Source: Tenericutes bacterium MZ-XQ
GTDB taxonomy: Bacteria; Bacillota_I; Bacilli_A; Acholeplasmatales; Acholeplasmataceae
NCBI GenBank assembly: GCA_002838205.1
Contig: CP017950.1
Span: forward strand, 1,556,858-1,620,857
Direction of reading: 5' to 3'
Length of the DNA: 64,000 nucleotides
The stretch's first letter is position 1. Every line of letters begins with the position of its first letter. Shown here piece by piece: positions 32,575 to 42,304 of the stretch. The position numbers and the translations under genes are program-made. The notes below the pieces were generated by a model that had not been told where the DNA came from, did no database searches, and saw nothing but the letters and a program-made list of their open reading frames with translations.

Positions 32575-34548
32575 TTATGATTTGTGAGATTCAAACCATT
32601 CTGTAATCTCTTTTAATCTCTTAATTCTTGCTTGTGGCTTACCACTTCTAGAAAGTTCATGTGTTTCACCTTTAAACCAAATAAATTTCGTATCTAGTCC
32701 TTTTTCTTTTAAAATAGTAAAAAACTGCATGGCCTGTTCAATCGGACAACGATAATCTTCATCAGAATGAATAAATAAAAGTGGTGTTTTCACTTGAAGT
32801 GCATATTTCATAGGGGATTGTTGCCATAAAAGATCAGTATCTACATTTGGGTGACCTGCAGTTTGATCTTTAGAAAAATAAAAACCAATGTCAGATGTTC
32901 CATGAAATGATAACCAGTTCGAAATACTTCTTTGCGTTGCAGCTGCCCTAAATCTTTGTGTATGACCGACAATCCAATTTGTCATAAACCCACCATATGA
33001 ACCCCCTGTTACAAAAAATTGTTCCAAATTAATTTGCGGAATCTTCTTTATAACTAGATCTGTGAAATTCATTAAGTCGTCATAATCAATCGTTCCATAT
33101 TTTCCTCTTATATCGGCGAATTGATCACCTTTGCCATCACTACCTCTAGGGTTAGCATAACAAACGAAGTATCCTTGATTAGCCCAATACTGCATTTCAT
33201 GATAAAAGACTTTGCCATATGCTGTTTTTGGACCTCCATGGATATCTAAAATCGCTGGATATGTTTTATTCATATCAAAATCTTTAGGATATAATACAAA
33301 CCCTTTGACTTCATGATGTACTGACTTATAAATCATGGTTTTTGGTTTTGAGACAAATTTACTCTTTAGTATTTTTTGATTTAATCTAGATAATTGTCTT
33401 AATTTCCCAAAATCTATTTTGTAAATTTCTTGTAGCTTTTGTTTAAGTAACCCTACAATGTAAATCTCATTATCGATGACTTCTATACCATCAATGGATC
33501 CATTCATTTCAAAAACTAATTTTATATTCTTTTCTTGATCTAAGACCATTAAATCCGTGTGGTCGTCGTTTGTTTTTACAAAATAAATTAACCCACGATG
33601 GACAAGTGATTGCTTGTTAGCACCTAATCTTACATCACTACCAATCGATGATGACATAGATAACCCATAGGGTTTATATATCACTAATTTTTTATTTTTA
33701 AGCTCATAAAAATCATCGTCTTGATTCATACCATAAGTTTTCATATCACTTGCAGCAACAATGATTTTTTCATCTATAACAAAGAGTTGACTTATTGAAA
33801 AATCATCTTCATGATATAAAATATCTGTAATCTTACTGTCCACATGATAAACATAAATATGTGTTGTTAAACTTTTGATTTGCTTTGCTTGTTTTCCAGT
33901 ATAATAAACATGTTTTAAATCATCTGAAACAACAACTCTACCAACATTAAAATCTGGATCAACAATTAAGTCCAACATATCTTTTTCTTCATCATAGATA
34001 AATAATTGTTGTCTTTTATTTGCAGTAAAACCCTGTCCGTTACCATAAAAAGGAATTTCATTGATGTCCTCATAAAGAGCATCTTCTTTCATCTTTTTCA
34101 GTAAGTCTTTTCTATTTTCTTTAGCATCTAAGTAAAGATGATGTTCAAAACTAGATAGTTGTGCTTGAACAAGATATTTATGATGTCCCAAATATTTAAC
34201 AACTGATGCTGGTATCGGTAGTTCAAAAGCTTTTTCAATGACTTTTTTTATCATGTCATATTTATAAAATGTTGAGTATTTATCTTTAGATTTTTTTTCA
34301 TCACTTTTATTTTTTTTCATTGAAATCAGCAACTCATGATCATTTATCCAAATAAAAGCTGAATCTTTCTTTAAGGATAATAACTTTCTTGTTCTATCAT
34401 TTTCAATCAGATAGAGATCATTATGATATGTGTTCTCATCTAAATTTGCACTACCTACAGTAAATGCCGCTGCTGTTTGACTTTTGTTGCTTTTAAGATT
34501 AGATATATATTTATAATCTAAAAAAGCATCTAGCTTAATGTTTTCCAT
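32575..34548 (-). CDS. S9-family prolyl oligopeptidase-like serine peptidase
   Basis: About 657 residues. The N-terminal ~400 form a beta-propeller-like part; the C-terminal ~250 the alpha/beta-hydrolase domain: LDIHGGPKTAYG (oxyanion region), TGGSYGGFMTNW (catalytic Ser), HSDEDYRCPI (Asp) and KGETHELSRSG (His). It is cytoplasmic, with no signal peptide, and is likely an acylaminoacyl- or dipeptidyl-peptidase that degrades small peptides. The ATG at 34548 follows GAAGGATTG; the frame is open two codons further. It is next to another peptide-degrading enzyme gene. Confidence 0.9.
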   Translation of the reverse strand: MENIKLDAFLDYKYISNLKSNKSQTAAAFTVGSANLDENTYHNDLYLIENDRTRKLLSLKKDSAFIWINDHELLISMKKNKSDEKKSKDKYSTFYKYDMIKKVIEKAFELPIPASVVKYLGHHKYLVQAQLSSFEHHLYLDAKENRKDLLKKMKEDALYEDINEIPFYGNGQGFTANKRQQLFIYDEEKDMLDLIVDPDFNVGRVVVSDDLKHVYYTGKQAKQIKSLTTHIYVYHVDSKITDILYHEDDFSISQLFVIDEKIIVAASDMKTYGMNQDDDFYELKNKKLVIYKPYGLSMSSSIGSDVRLGANKQSLVHRGLIYFVKTNDDHTDLMVLDQEKNIKLVFEMNGSIDGIEVIDNEIYIVGLLKQKLQEIYKIDFGKLRQLSRLNQKILKSKFVSKPKTMIYKSVHHEVKGFVLYPKDFDMNKTYPAILDIHGGPKTAYGKVFYHEMQYWANQGYFVCYANPRGSDGKGDQFADIRGKYGTIDYDDLMNFTDLVIKKIPQINLEQFFVTGGSYGGFMTNWIVGHTQRFRAAATQRSISNWLSFHGTSDIGFYFSKDQTAGHPNVDTDLLWQQSPMKYALQVKTPLLFIHSDEDYRCPIEQAMQFFTILKEKGLDTKFIWFKGETHELSRSGKPQARIKRLKEITEWFESHKS

Positions 34549-34570
34549 AATCAATCCTTCTTTACCAATA

Positions 34571-34598
34571 AAAAAAGGGCGTCTTAAAAGAGCCCTTA
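34571..34598 (-). terminator. terminator of the aminopeptidase gene
   Basis: AAGGGC / GCCCTT stem with an 11-nt loop and T6-7 on the minus strand; it overlaps the aminopeptidase stop codon. Confidence 0.75.
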
Positions 34599-35831
34599 AA
34601 TGACAAAGTTACCTTTCTCAAATACTTTTACTTCTTTTCCATCTTGTGTTAAACCTGTAATTTCCATATCGCTACTTCCAAACATAAAGTCTGAATGTAC
34701 CATAGAATTATTATATCCTGATTTTTCAAGTGTTGGAATATCTAAGTTAACACCATTTTTAATATTCATTGGATAAGCTCTACCCAAAGCCATATGGCAT
34801 GAAGCGTTCTCATCAAATAATGTATTTAAAAATAAAATGTTAGTGTTTGAAATTGGTGAATCATGACTAATGAGTGCAATTTCACCGATATACTTACTTC
34901 CCTCATCAGTTTCTAAAAGATTTGTTAATGCACCTTTTTCAACTTCAGCGTCATAATCAACAACTTTACCATCTTTAAATTCCAACCAGAATTTATCAAT
35001 AAGTTTACCTTGATAGTTCAGTGGTTTAGTTGCTACAACTTTTCCTCTTGTTCCCCATTTATATGGCATTGTGAAGTTTTCTTCTGTTGGGATATTTGGA
35101 TTAAAATATGCACCATTAAGTGCGACTTCTCCGCCACCAGCCCAGACATGATCTTTTACAAGTTCAACAATCAAATCTGTACCTAAACTGTTTTTAAAAT
35201 GTAAATGTTTGAAATTGTAATCATTTAAAATCTTGTTATGTGCTAATAATCTAGCATTGTGGTCTTCCCATTCTTTAATAGCATCATTGTCTTCTGTCAC
35301 ACGACTTGCATCGAGTATAGCATTCCAAAGTTTTTCAACTGCTTCTTCCTCATCAAGTTCAGGGAATACTTGTTTTGCCCAAATTGGGTTTGGTTCTGAA
35401 ACAATTGTCCATTGCGACTTATTCCCCATTAAAAACTCTCTAAAGAAAGCAATTGCTTTTTGCATTGCGATTCCAGATTTTTGTGACTTTGTAGGGTCAA
35501 CATCTTTATTTAATCCTGGAATTGGAGATGCAATTGAGATAAAGCATGCACCTTGATCGACAAAATATTGATACTGGCTTACAAGATAATCAGGAACGTA
35601 AGTTAACTCTTCTAATGATGCATGTAATAATGACTGACGAGATATAAACTCATCGCTCCATTGTACATGTACTCTTTTTGCGCCTGCTAAATACGCTTGC
35701 TCAGCAATCTCTCTAGCTAAAACTTTTGTTTCTGTTGATGTTCTAATGACTACAACTTGATCTTTTTGTACGTTAGCTCCAACTTTCACAGCAAGTTCTG
35801 CTAACTTTCTAATTAATTCTTTTTTTGGCAT
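34596..35831 (-). CDS. M29-family aminopeptidase (AmpS/PepS type)
   Basis: About 411 residues of normal family length. Features: VKVGANVQKDQVVVIRTSTE at the start, HFKNSLGTDLIVELVKDHVW, GGGEVALNGAYFNPNIPTEE (metal-ligand Glu region), HDSPISNTN, HMALGRAYP and VHSDFMFGSSDMEI near the end. It is a metal-dependent cytoplasmic exopeptidase. The ATG at 35831 follows AGGAGTGATAAA; the frame is open to 35873. Together with the adjacent S9 peptidase it would recycle peptides to amino acids. Confidence 0.9.
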   Translation of the reverse strand: MPKKELIRKLAELAVKVGANVQKDQVVVIRTSTETKVLAREIAEQAYLAGAKRVHVQWSDEFISRQSLLHASLEELTYVPDYLVSQYQYFVDQGACFISIASPIPGLNKDVDPTKSQKSGIAMQKAIAFFREFLMGNKSQWTIVSEPNPIWAKQVFPELDEEEAVEKLWNAILDASRVTEDNDAIKEWEDHNARLLAHNKILNDYNFKHLHFKNSLGTDLIVELVKDHVWAGGGEVALNGAYFNPNIPTEENFTMPYKWGTRGKVVATKPLNYQGKLIDKFWLEFKDGKVVDYDAEVEKGALTNLLETDEGSKYIGEIALISHDSPISNTNILFLNTLFDENASCHMALGRAYPMNIKNGVNLDIPTLEKSGYNNSMVHSDFMFGSSDMEITGLTQDGKEVKVFEKGNFVI

Positions 35832-35874
35832 TTTATCACTCCTATCTTTGATATTATAGCATAGTTTAGCCATT

Positions 35875-35901
35875 AAAAAAAGAATCCCATGAAGGATTCC
35901 T
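35875..35901 (-). terminator. terminator downstream of the GGDEF-EAL gene
   Basis: Stem GAATCC / GGATTC, with T7 on the minus strand, 140 nt after the stop codon at 36044. Confidence 0.65.
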
Positions 35902-36043
35902 TACAAACTCATCTAGTTTTTAACCTTATCAAATATCTTTATGTGCATGAATAAGTAATTTGTGTAGTATTCTTTATTAATCAAAGCTGATATATTCTAA
36001 AAATCAAAACAAACATTTAGATTATTTTTTACCTAGTTTTGTT

Positions 36044-37681
36044 CTAACTACTTAACTTTTTTTGCTCTTTTAAAAACTTAATCAATTGATCTTGAGGCAT
36101 CGGTTTTGCATAATAATAACCTTGTGCATAATTTCCTTTATAATTTTTTACCATATTTTGTTGTTCCTCAATCTCAATACCTTCTGCAACAACAAACATG
36201 TTTAAATGATGCGCTAAATCAATCATGTATTTCAAAACATGAAACTCTTTAGTTTCTTTTTGAATATGACTAATGAACCCACGATCAATCTTAATAATAT
36301 CTATCGGAAGTTTTTGTAAATATGTTAATGATGAGTAACCAGTTCCAAAATCATCTAGTGCAATTGTAAATCCTAATTTCCTAAGTTGTAAAAGCACGTG
36401 AATACTTCTATTAATATCACTAATCACTGCAGTCTCTGTTATCTCTAAAATGATTTTTTTGCAATCGATTTGATACTGTTCAATCCACTGGTTCAAATAT
36501 TTTAAAAACGTCTCATGAATGAGCATAACAGCAGATAAGTTAATGGATATCTTAAAATTATCGCTCATTGGCCATTTTTTTAGTTCTTTAGCAGCTTGAT
36601 AAAATACCCATTCTGTAATGTCTTTGATATATCCATTTTTTTCTGATAAAGAAATAAATTCAAGCGGTGGAATATAACCTTTAATCTTATTATGCCATCT
36701 GATTAATGCTTCTGCTGCAATCACTTTGCCATCATTAAGGTCAATAACGGGTTGGTAATGTAGAGAAAACTCATGATTTGGAATAGCATTTCTAAGCTGG
36801 TTGAGCATTTCTGTTTGTTGAGTAATCATAGTTACCATTTCATCATCAAAAATAACTAAACGATCCTTGCCTTTACTCTTGGCCATAGAAAGTGCACTAT
36901 CTGCGTGTCTAAGTAAAGTGATGTAGTCATGCCCATGATCAGGTGCTAATGCAACCCCTCCACTAAATGTAATAAAATATTCATCCTTATCTAGGATATA
37001 ACTTCTTTTTATATTTTTGAAAAAATTTTCTATGTCTATTAAAAACTTTGATAAATCTGTTAGATCAAAAAAACCAACAACAAACTCATCACCGCCAGTG
37101 TGGCATATAATATCTGTATCCTTTACAAACGCTTTTAAAGTTTGAGCAACTGATTGAATCAGTTGATCCCCAACTTGATGCCCTTTAACCTCATTGACAT
37201 TTCTAAACTCATCAATATCCATATAAACAAGTGCCATCATTTGCTTTGGATGCTCTTCTATATATTGGTCAACCTTCTCTTCAAGCAATATTTTGTTCGG
37301 TAATCCAGTGAGTTCATCGTAATATGCTTTTTGATACAACTTTTCTTCCAAATCAAGAGAAGTTTGATGAAGTTTATCTAGTCTTTTATAAGCTTTTTTT
37401 AAGTCAACAATTGAAGCGACATATAAACTAATTCTATTAAATAAAATTAGATAAAAAATCACACCAGAGAAAATGACAAAAAATATGCCCTTAATCGTCT
37501 GAAATCTTAATATACGATCAGGATCTTGAACTATGATTTCCAATAAGCGATCAGATCCAAATATCCATAATAAACTTACAAGTATATAGTAAATGATAAT
37601 TTTAATAGATTCATTAGTGGCATTCAATCCACTTTGTAAGTCGTAATTATTTTTATCTTTAGAGTTCAACTTATTTTCCAT
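36044..37681 (-). CDS. membrane GGDEF-EAL cyclic-di-GMP enzyme
   Basis: 545 residues. Two N-terminal membrane helices (IIIYYILVSLLWIFGS; IFFVIFSGVIFYLILF) and a coiled linker precede a GGDEF domain with an intact active site (CHTGGDEFVVGF) and an EAL domain with intact motifs (AEALIRWHN, KISINLSA, LEITETAV, DDFGTGYSSL, AEGIE). It could both make and degrade c-di-GMP. No external sensing domain is seen, as the loop between the helices is only ~20 residues. A terminator follows. Confidence 0.92.
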   Translation of the reverse strand: MENKLNSKDKNNYDLQSGLNATNESIKIIIYYILVSLLWIFGSDRLLEIIVQDPDRILRFQTIKGIFFVIFSGVIFYLILFNRISLYVASIVDLKKAYKRLDKLHQTSLDLEEKLYQKAYYDELTGLPNKILLEEKVDQYIEEHPKQMMALVYMDIDEFRNVNEVKGHQVGDQLIQSVAQTLKAFVKDTDIICHTGGDEFVVGFFDLTDLSKFLIDIENFFKNIKRSYILDKDEYFITFSGGVALAPDHGHDYITLLRHADSALSMAKSKGKDRLVIFDDEMVTMITQQTEMLNQLRNAIPNHEFSLHYQPVIDLNDGKVIAAEALIRWHNKIKGYIPPLEFISLSEKNGYIKDITEWVFYQAAKELKKWPMSDNFKISINLSAVMLIHETFLKYLNQWIEQYQIDCKKIILEITETAVISDINRSIHVLLQLRKLGFTIALDDFGTGYSSLTYLQKLPIDIIKIDRGFISHIQKETKEFHVLKYMIDLAHHLNMFVVAEGIEIEEQQNMVKNYKGNYAQGYYYAKPMPQDQLIKFLKEQKKLSS

Positions 37682-37760
37682 CTTTCAAAACTCCTTCGCT
37701 TGTTTCTTCTATTATACATTTATTCATAGTAAATAATCAAAGCATTTCCATTCAAAACAT

Positions 37761-37784
37761 AAAAAAACCGCTGAGCGGTTTTCT
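37761..37784 (-). terminator. terminator of pyruvate kinase gene
   Basis: AAAACCGCT GA GCGGTTTT hairpin, T-rich on the minus strand, 3 nt after the pyk stop codon. Confidence 0.8.
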
Positions 37785-37786
37785 AT

Positions 37787-39205
37787 TTATGGAATATCAA
37801 TAATTCTCATGGTGTTGGTTGAACCATGGTGTTGCGCCCAACCAGATGTAATAATGAGAGTCGTTCCCGATTTATATCCAAATGCTTTTGCAGTATCTAT
37901 CGCTGCTTCATCATATAACGAATAATCTTTAACATCTTCTCTAAATGCTGGATGAACACCCCAATAATAAGATAACTTATGACAAGTCTTAAGGCTATCT
38001 GTAATCGCGATTATTGGTGTTGATGGTCTAAATTTACAAATACGTTTTGCGGTACCACCAGTTTCTGTAAATGCGACAACGACTTCAGCTTTCGGAAGTG
38101 ATAATGCTGTTTGACTGACAGCAATACCAATTGCATCATTAACAGTTTGCTGACTTGTTTTAATGTTATGTTCTAATCGGTCACGATAAGGAATACTTGG
38201 TTCAATAGCTTTTGCAATGGTATCCATTGTTAAAACAGCTTCTATTGGATATTCACCAGCAGCTGATTCTCCAGATAACATAATCGCATCTGATCCATCT
38301 AATATCGCGTTCGCGACATCTGATGCTTCAGCACGTGTAGGTCTTGGTGATGTCATCATAGACTCTAACATATGTGTTGCTGTTATGACAGGTTTACCAG
38401 CTTCATTAGCTTTTTTAATAATATGTTTTTGATATAGAGGTACAAGTTGTGTAGACACTTCCACACCTAAATCTCCACGAGCAACCATAACACCGTCAGA
38501 TACTTCTAATATGCTATCAAGATTATCAACACCTTCTTGATTTTCAATCTTAGAAATGATTTCGATGTCACCTTTGCCCATATCTTCTAATATTTTTCTA
38601 ACTTCTAATACATCTTCTTTTCTTCTTACAAATGATAGAGCAAACATATCAACATCATTGCTCGCTGCAAATACAATATCATCATGATCTTTTTTAGAAA
38701 TGAATGGCATTGAAAGTTTTACATTAGGTACATTAACTCCTTTTTTGGTTTTAATAACACCTGAGTTCATCACTTCGCATTTCATAACGCCATCTTTATT
38801 TTCTAAAACAGTAAGTTTTATTTTACCATCATCAATAAGAATGAACTGCCCTGGAATCATATCATCATAAAGTTCATTACAATCAATGTGAAATCTTTTA
38901 GAATTCCCCAATATGTTTTCTCTATGAACTTCAATAATGTCTCCAGTTTTAAATTCTGCTTTATCGTTTTCAAACTTCCCAGTTCTAATCTCAGGTCCTT
39001 TGGTATCTGCCATAACTCCGATATAACGTCCCTTTTCTTTTGAGACTTTTCTGATCATTTTAATGCGTGCTAAATGTTCTTCATGATTTGCATGAGAAAA
39101 ATTTAATCTAGCCACATTCATACCAGCATCTATCATTTTTGATATCATTGTTTCTGATTCAATTGCTGGTCCAATTGTACAAATAATTTTTGTTTTTCTA
39201 ATCAT
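37787..39205 (-). CDS. pyk: pyruvate kinase
   Basis: About 472 residues. RKTKIICTIGPAIE starts the barrel; MNVARLNFSHANHEEH (substrate Arg, Asn), IGVMADTKGPEIRTG, and ISKIENQEGVDNLDSI with VMVARGDLGVEV form the catalytic Lys and metal-ligand Glu/Asp sites. The C-terminal allosteric domain ends at the stop without the extra phosphohistidine domain of Bacillus enzymes. It converts phosphoenolpyruvate and ADP to pyruvate and ATP. The ATG at 39205 follows GGAGGTAGCAAG; the frame is open ten codons further. Confidence 0.96.
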   Translation of the reverse strand: MIRKTKIICTIGPAIESETMISKMIDAGMNVARLNFSHANHEEHLARIKMIRKVSKEKGRYIGVMADTKGPEIRTGKFENDKAEFKTGDIIEVHRENILGNSKRFHIDCNELYDDMIPGQFILIDDGKIKLTVLENKDGVMKCEVMNSGVIKTKKGVNVPNVKLSMPFISKKDHDDIVFAASNDVDMFALSFVRRKEDVLEVRKILEDMGKGDIEIISKIENQEGVDNLDSILEVSDGVMVARGDLGVEVSTQLVPLYQKHIIKKANEAGKPVITATHMLESMMTSPRPTRAEASDVANAILDGSDAIMLSGESAAGEYPIEAVLTMDTIAKAIEPSIPYRDRLEHNIKTSQQTVNDAIGIAVSQTALSLPKAEVVVAFTETGGTAKRICKFRPSTPIIAITDSLKTCHKLSYYWGVHPAFREDVKDYSLYDEAAIDTAKAFGYKSGTTLIITSGWAQHHGSTNTMRIIDIP

Positions 39206-39246
39206 CTTGCTACCTCCATATTTCTCTATATACATTATACACGATT

Positions 39247-41250
39247 TTACTGGTTTTTGCTAAAAATCGACATGAAAATATCCACAATTTTAGGGTCAAA
39301 TTGAGTGCCTTTGTTATTCAAAAGTTCTGTAACCGCTTCCTCATGAGTCATTCTATTTCGATAGGGTCTATCTGAGGTCATTGCATCATAAGCATCTGCA
39401 ACCGCAATGATTCTTGCTCTTATTGGTATGTCTTCACCCTTTATACCTCTTGGGTAACCTTTACCGTCGTATCTTTCATGATGAGATAAAATATCCATAG
39501 CTATTTCACCGTATTCTGGTAAAGATGACAATATACGATATCCGGTTTCTGGATGTCTTTTCATGATTTGCCATTCTTCAGTGTTCAATTTACCCGGTTT
39601 ATTTAAGATTTTATCTTCTATAGCTATCTTACCGATATCATGAAGATTGCTAATCATTGTCAGCAAGTTTAGATCTTGTTTGGTCATGCCTAGTCTTCTT
39701 CCGATTTGTCTACATATATCAGATACTCTTTTAGAATGCTCTTCAGAATACACATCTTTTGTTTTTAGTGTGTTTAAGATCGTTTTTATCGTTTCATTTC
39801 GATGTGATCCACTTTCAAAAAGCTTGTTCTTATATAAATCTGACTCTGCACGATTAATGATTTCTTCAAAATGTTCATCTTCATGTTTAACACTTACACC
39901 ATATGAGACAGAAACTGCCATATGATTGATTTGTTCGTTTTCTATTTTTATTTTTGCTTTATTTGCTAATCTCTTGGCATCTTCTTCTTCAGTATTTGGA
40001 CATAAGACTATAATTTCATCTCCACCAATTCTAGAAATATAGTTATTATAATCTTTAAACATTTCGGCAATCATTTGAGACACTAAAATGATGAGCTTAT
40101 CTCCATCTTGATGACTAAAAGCATCGTTCATGACTTTTAACCCATTAATATCAAAAAAGACAACTGATATTGGATGATATTTTCGCTTATTCAAACTAAG
40201 TAACTGTTCTTGGTGTTTTCTTCGATTATTTAGACCAGTTAAAGCATCTTTATAACTTAAAGCAAGAATTTCATTTTCATATTGCTTTCTAATGGTAATG
40301 TCTTCAATAAAAATAGTTACACCTATAATCTCTTTATCATTATATATTGGTGAGAAAACCTCTTCTAAAAAATGGTGTTTTTGATCTTCTATTTCGATAA
40401 TTGATTTAAATGATTCTCCTTGAAGAACTCTATCAATAGATTTCTTTAATCGATCTTTAATTGCATCATTTGAAATCATATCAATAAAGTTTGATTCTTG
40501 ATCAATATCTACACCATAGTATCTATGCATAGATTCCTTATGAAACTGGTTATATGTTAAATAGTTATAGTTTTTATCGAGTGCAAATATTTCCATGGTT
40601 TGTGTTGAGTCAATACTAGACTGCAAAAGAACCTTTTGATGATTTAAGTCAATTTGCATCTGATATCTATTTTTTTGATGATGAACAACAATTGCTAACA
40701 ATAATGTGATGATTGGAAAGAAAACTAAGTAAGGAATTGCTGTATGTCTAATCACAGTAAAAGCTTGTGGCCATGGAATCAGTAAAAAACTCATCAAAGT
40801 AACAATGTGTACTAAAACACCTAAAACATAATACTCTATATAAAATGGCAGTTTCGGTAAAAACTTACGGATATGCTTCCAGTTAAGACCTATAGTTGCA
40901 GACATGATGATGGTTGCAACACCTGCATAAACGCCATCTCCACCAATGAATATTCTGTATATCATTGCAACACTGGTTGCTATTGATGTTGGTATAACTC
41001 CGAAAAACATACCGGTAACACTCAGCAGCACGCTTCTTGTGTCAAAAAACAAACCTGCTTCTAGTTCCCATGGATTACGCATAATGAGTAAAGTGATTCC
41101 ACCGATAATAAGTCCCATGATGACTTTGACAACTGTTTTATTAATTTTTGTATCAAAAGTTGCAGCGGCAAATAAAAAGCCTAAACCAAAAAGTAGTATG
41201 GCATTTTGAAGTAAACTTGTTAAACTTTCTATCAATTGCTCATCAAACAT
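39247..41250 (-). CDS. membrane GGDEF plus HD-GYP signalling protein
   Basis: 667 residues. About six N-terminal membrane helices of the 5TM-type sensor kind (LFGLGFLFAAATF ... PIITLLLAIVVH) precede a PAS-like segment (ALDKNYNYLTYNQFHKESMH) and a GGDEF domain (SRIGGDEIIVLCP; the last residue is Ile instead of Phe). The C-terminal HD-GYP phosphodiesterase has NLHDIGK and HHERYDGKGYPRG. It would make and hydrolyse c-di-GMP. It is upstream of pyk on the same strand, with a 41-nt gap; a second c-di-GMP enzyme gene lies on the other side of pyk. Confidence 0.9.
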   Translation of the reverse strand: MFDEQLIESLTSLLQNAILLFGLGFLFAAATFDTKINKTVVKVIMGLIIGGITLLIMRNPWELEAGLFFDTRSVLLSVTGMFFGVIPTSIATSVAMIYRIFIGGDGVYAGVATIIMSATIGLNWKHIRKFLPKLPFYIEYYVLGVLVHIVTLMSFLLIPWPQAFTVIRHTAIPYLVFFPIITLLLAIVVHHQKNRYQMQIDLNHQKVLLQSSIDSTQTMEIFALDKNYNYLTYNQFHKESMHRYYGVDIDQESNFIDMISNDAIKDRLKKSIDRVLQGESFKSIIEIEDQKHHFLEEVFSPIYNDKEIIGVTIFIEDITIRKQYENEILALSYKDALTGLNNRRKHQEQLLSLNKRKYHPISVVFFDINGLKVMNDAFSHQDGDKLIILVSQMIAEMFKDYNNYISRIGGDEIIVLCPNTEEEDAKRLANKAKIKIENEQINHMAVSVSYGVSVKHEDEHFEEIINRAESDLYKNKLFESGSHRNETIKTILNTLKTKDVYSEEHSKRVSDICRQIGRRLGMTKQDLNLLTMISNLHDIGKIAIEDKILNKPGKLNTEEWQIMKRHPETGYRILSSLPEYGEIAMDILSHHERYDGKGYPRGIKGEDIPIRARIIAVADAYDAMTSDRPYRNRMTHEEAVTELLNNKGTQFDPKIVDIFMSIFSKNQ

Positions 41251-41312
41251 AACGCTTCTCCCTATTTAGAAATCTTTACTTCATGTTTATATTATAACAT
41301 CTTCATATCTTT

Positions 41313-41341
41313 AAAAAAAAGCCAAAATGACTTTTGGCTTT
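41313..41341 (-). terminator. terminator of degV-like gene
   Basis: AAGCCAAAA / TTTTGGCTT stem with T8 following on the minus strand, just after the stop codon at 41348. Confidence 0.8.
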
Positions 41342-41347
41342 AAATTA

Positions 41348-42223
41348 TTATCTTTCATTACCCATAAAAAACACTGCAATTGTCTTTGGACCTGAATGTG
41401 CACCAATGACTGGTCCAATCATTCCAAAAACAATTTCTTTGACACCGATTTGCTCTTGGATTAACTGAGCGGTATAATTTGCATCTTCTAAATCATCTCC
41501 ATGAGAAATAAAAATGGTTTGATCAGAAGGATTCTCAATTTTTTCTTTCATAATATCGACAATCGTTTGTAAAGAAGTTTTTCTACCCCTTGCCTTTTTA
41601 ATAGGCACTAATTTACCTTCATTTGTAACATGGAGAACAGGCTTAACTTTTAAAAGTGAACCCAATAATGCTTGAGTTCCTGAAAGTCTTCCTCCACGTT
41701 TTAAGGTTCCTAAATCATCAACTGTAAATAAATGGCATAATTTGAGTTTATGCATCTCTACCCATTTTGCAACTTCATCAATGCTTAATCCTTCCTGCAT
41801 TTTTTGATAAGCATACCAAATGAGTAACCCTTGACCCATAGATGCAGATCTAGAATCAATAATCACAATTTTTCTATCTGGATATTTTTCTAAAAGCTCT
41901 TGTCTAGCAATCACTGATGATTGATAAGATCCAGATAAAGCTGAAGAAAATGCAATATATAAAATATCTTTATTTTCTTTAAGTTTTCCTTCAAAAAAAT
42001 CTAAATACTCCCCAACATTGATGAGTGACGTTTTTGCAACTTTCTTGTCTCTTAATAAATCATAGAAATCTTTTACATTTAATTGTCTCTCATCAGGATA
42101 ATGCTTATATGTCTTTTCATCAATTTCAACAGATAATGCAACAACATCAATTTCCATCTTCTTGACTTGTTCAAGTGTTAAATCACTACATGAATCAGTT
42201 ACTAAAACGTATGGATTACTCAT
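41348..42223 (-). CDS. DegV family fatty-acid-binding protein
   Basis: 291 residues of the two-domain DegV fold. VLVTDSCSDLTLEQ starts the protein, TSLINVGEYLDFFE and YIAFSSALSGSYQSS contact the acyl head group, and DSRSASMGQGLLIWYAYQK and TLKRGGRLSG follow. DegV/FakB proteins present fatty acids to the FakA kinase for lipid synthesis from exogenous fatty acids. AAGGATGG precedes the ATG. No fakA is in the window. Confidence 0.92.
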   Translation of the reverse strand: MSNPYVLVTDSCSDLTLEQVKKMEIDVVALSVEIDEKTYKHYPDERQLNVKDFYDLLRDKKVAKTSLINVGEYLDFFEGKLKENKDILYIAFSSALSGSYQSSVIARQELLEKYPDRKIVIIDSRSASMGQGLLIWYAYQKMQEGLSIDEVAKWVEMHKLKLCHLFTVDDLGTLKRGGRLSGTQALLGSLLKVKPVLHVTNEGKLVPIKKARGRKTSLQTIVDIMKEKIENPSDQTIFISHGDDLEDANYTAQLIQEQIGVKEIVFGMIGPVIGAHSGPKTIAVFFMGNER

Positions 42224-42304
42224 ATAAAAACCATCCTTTTTATTTTTATTTTAAAATCAAACTTTTTATTATTTTACCATATTTAAAACTTAATTAACAA
42301 CATG

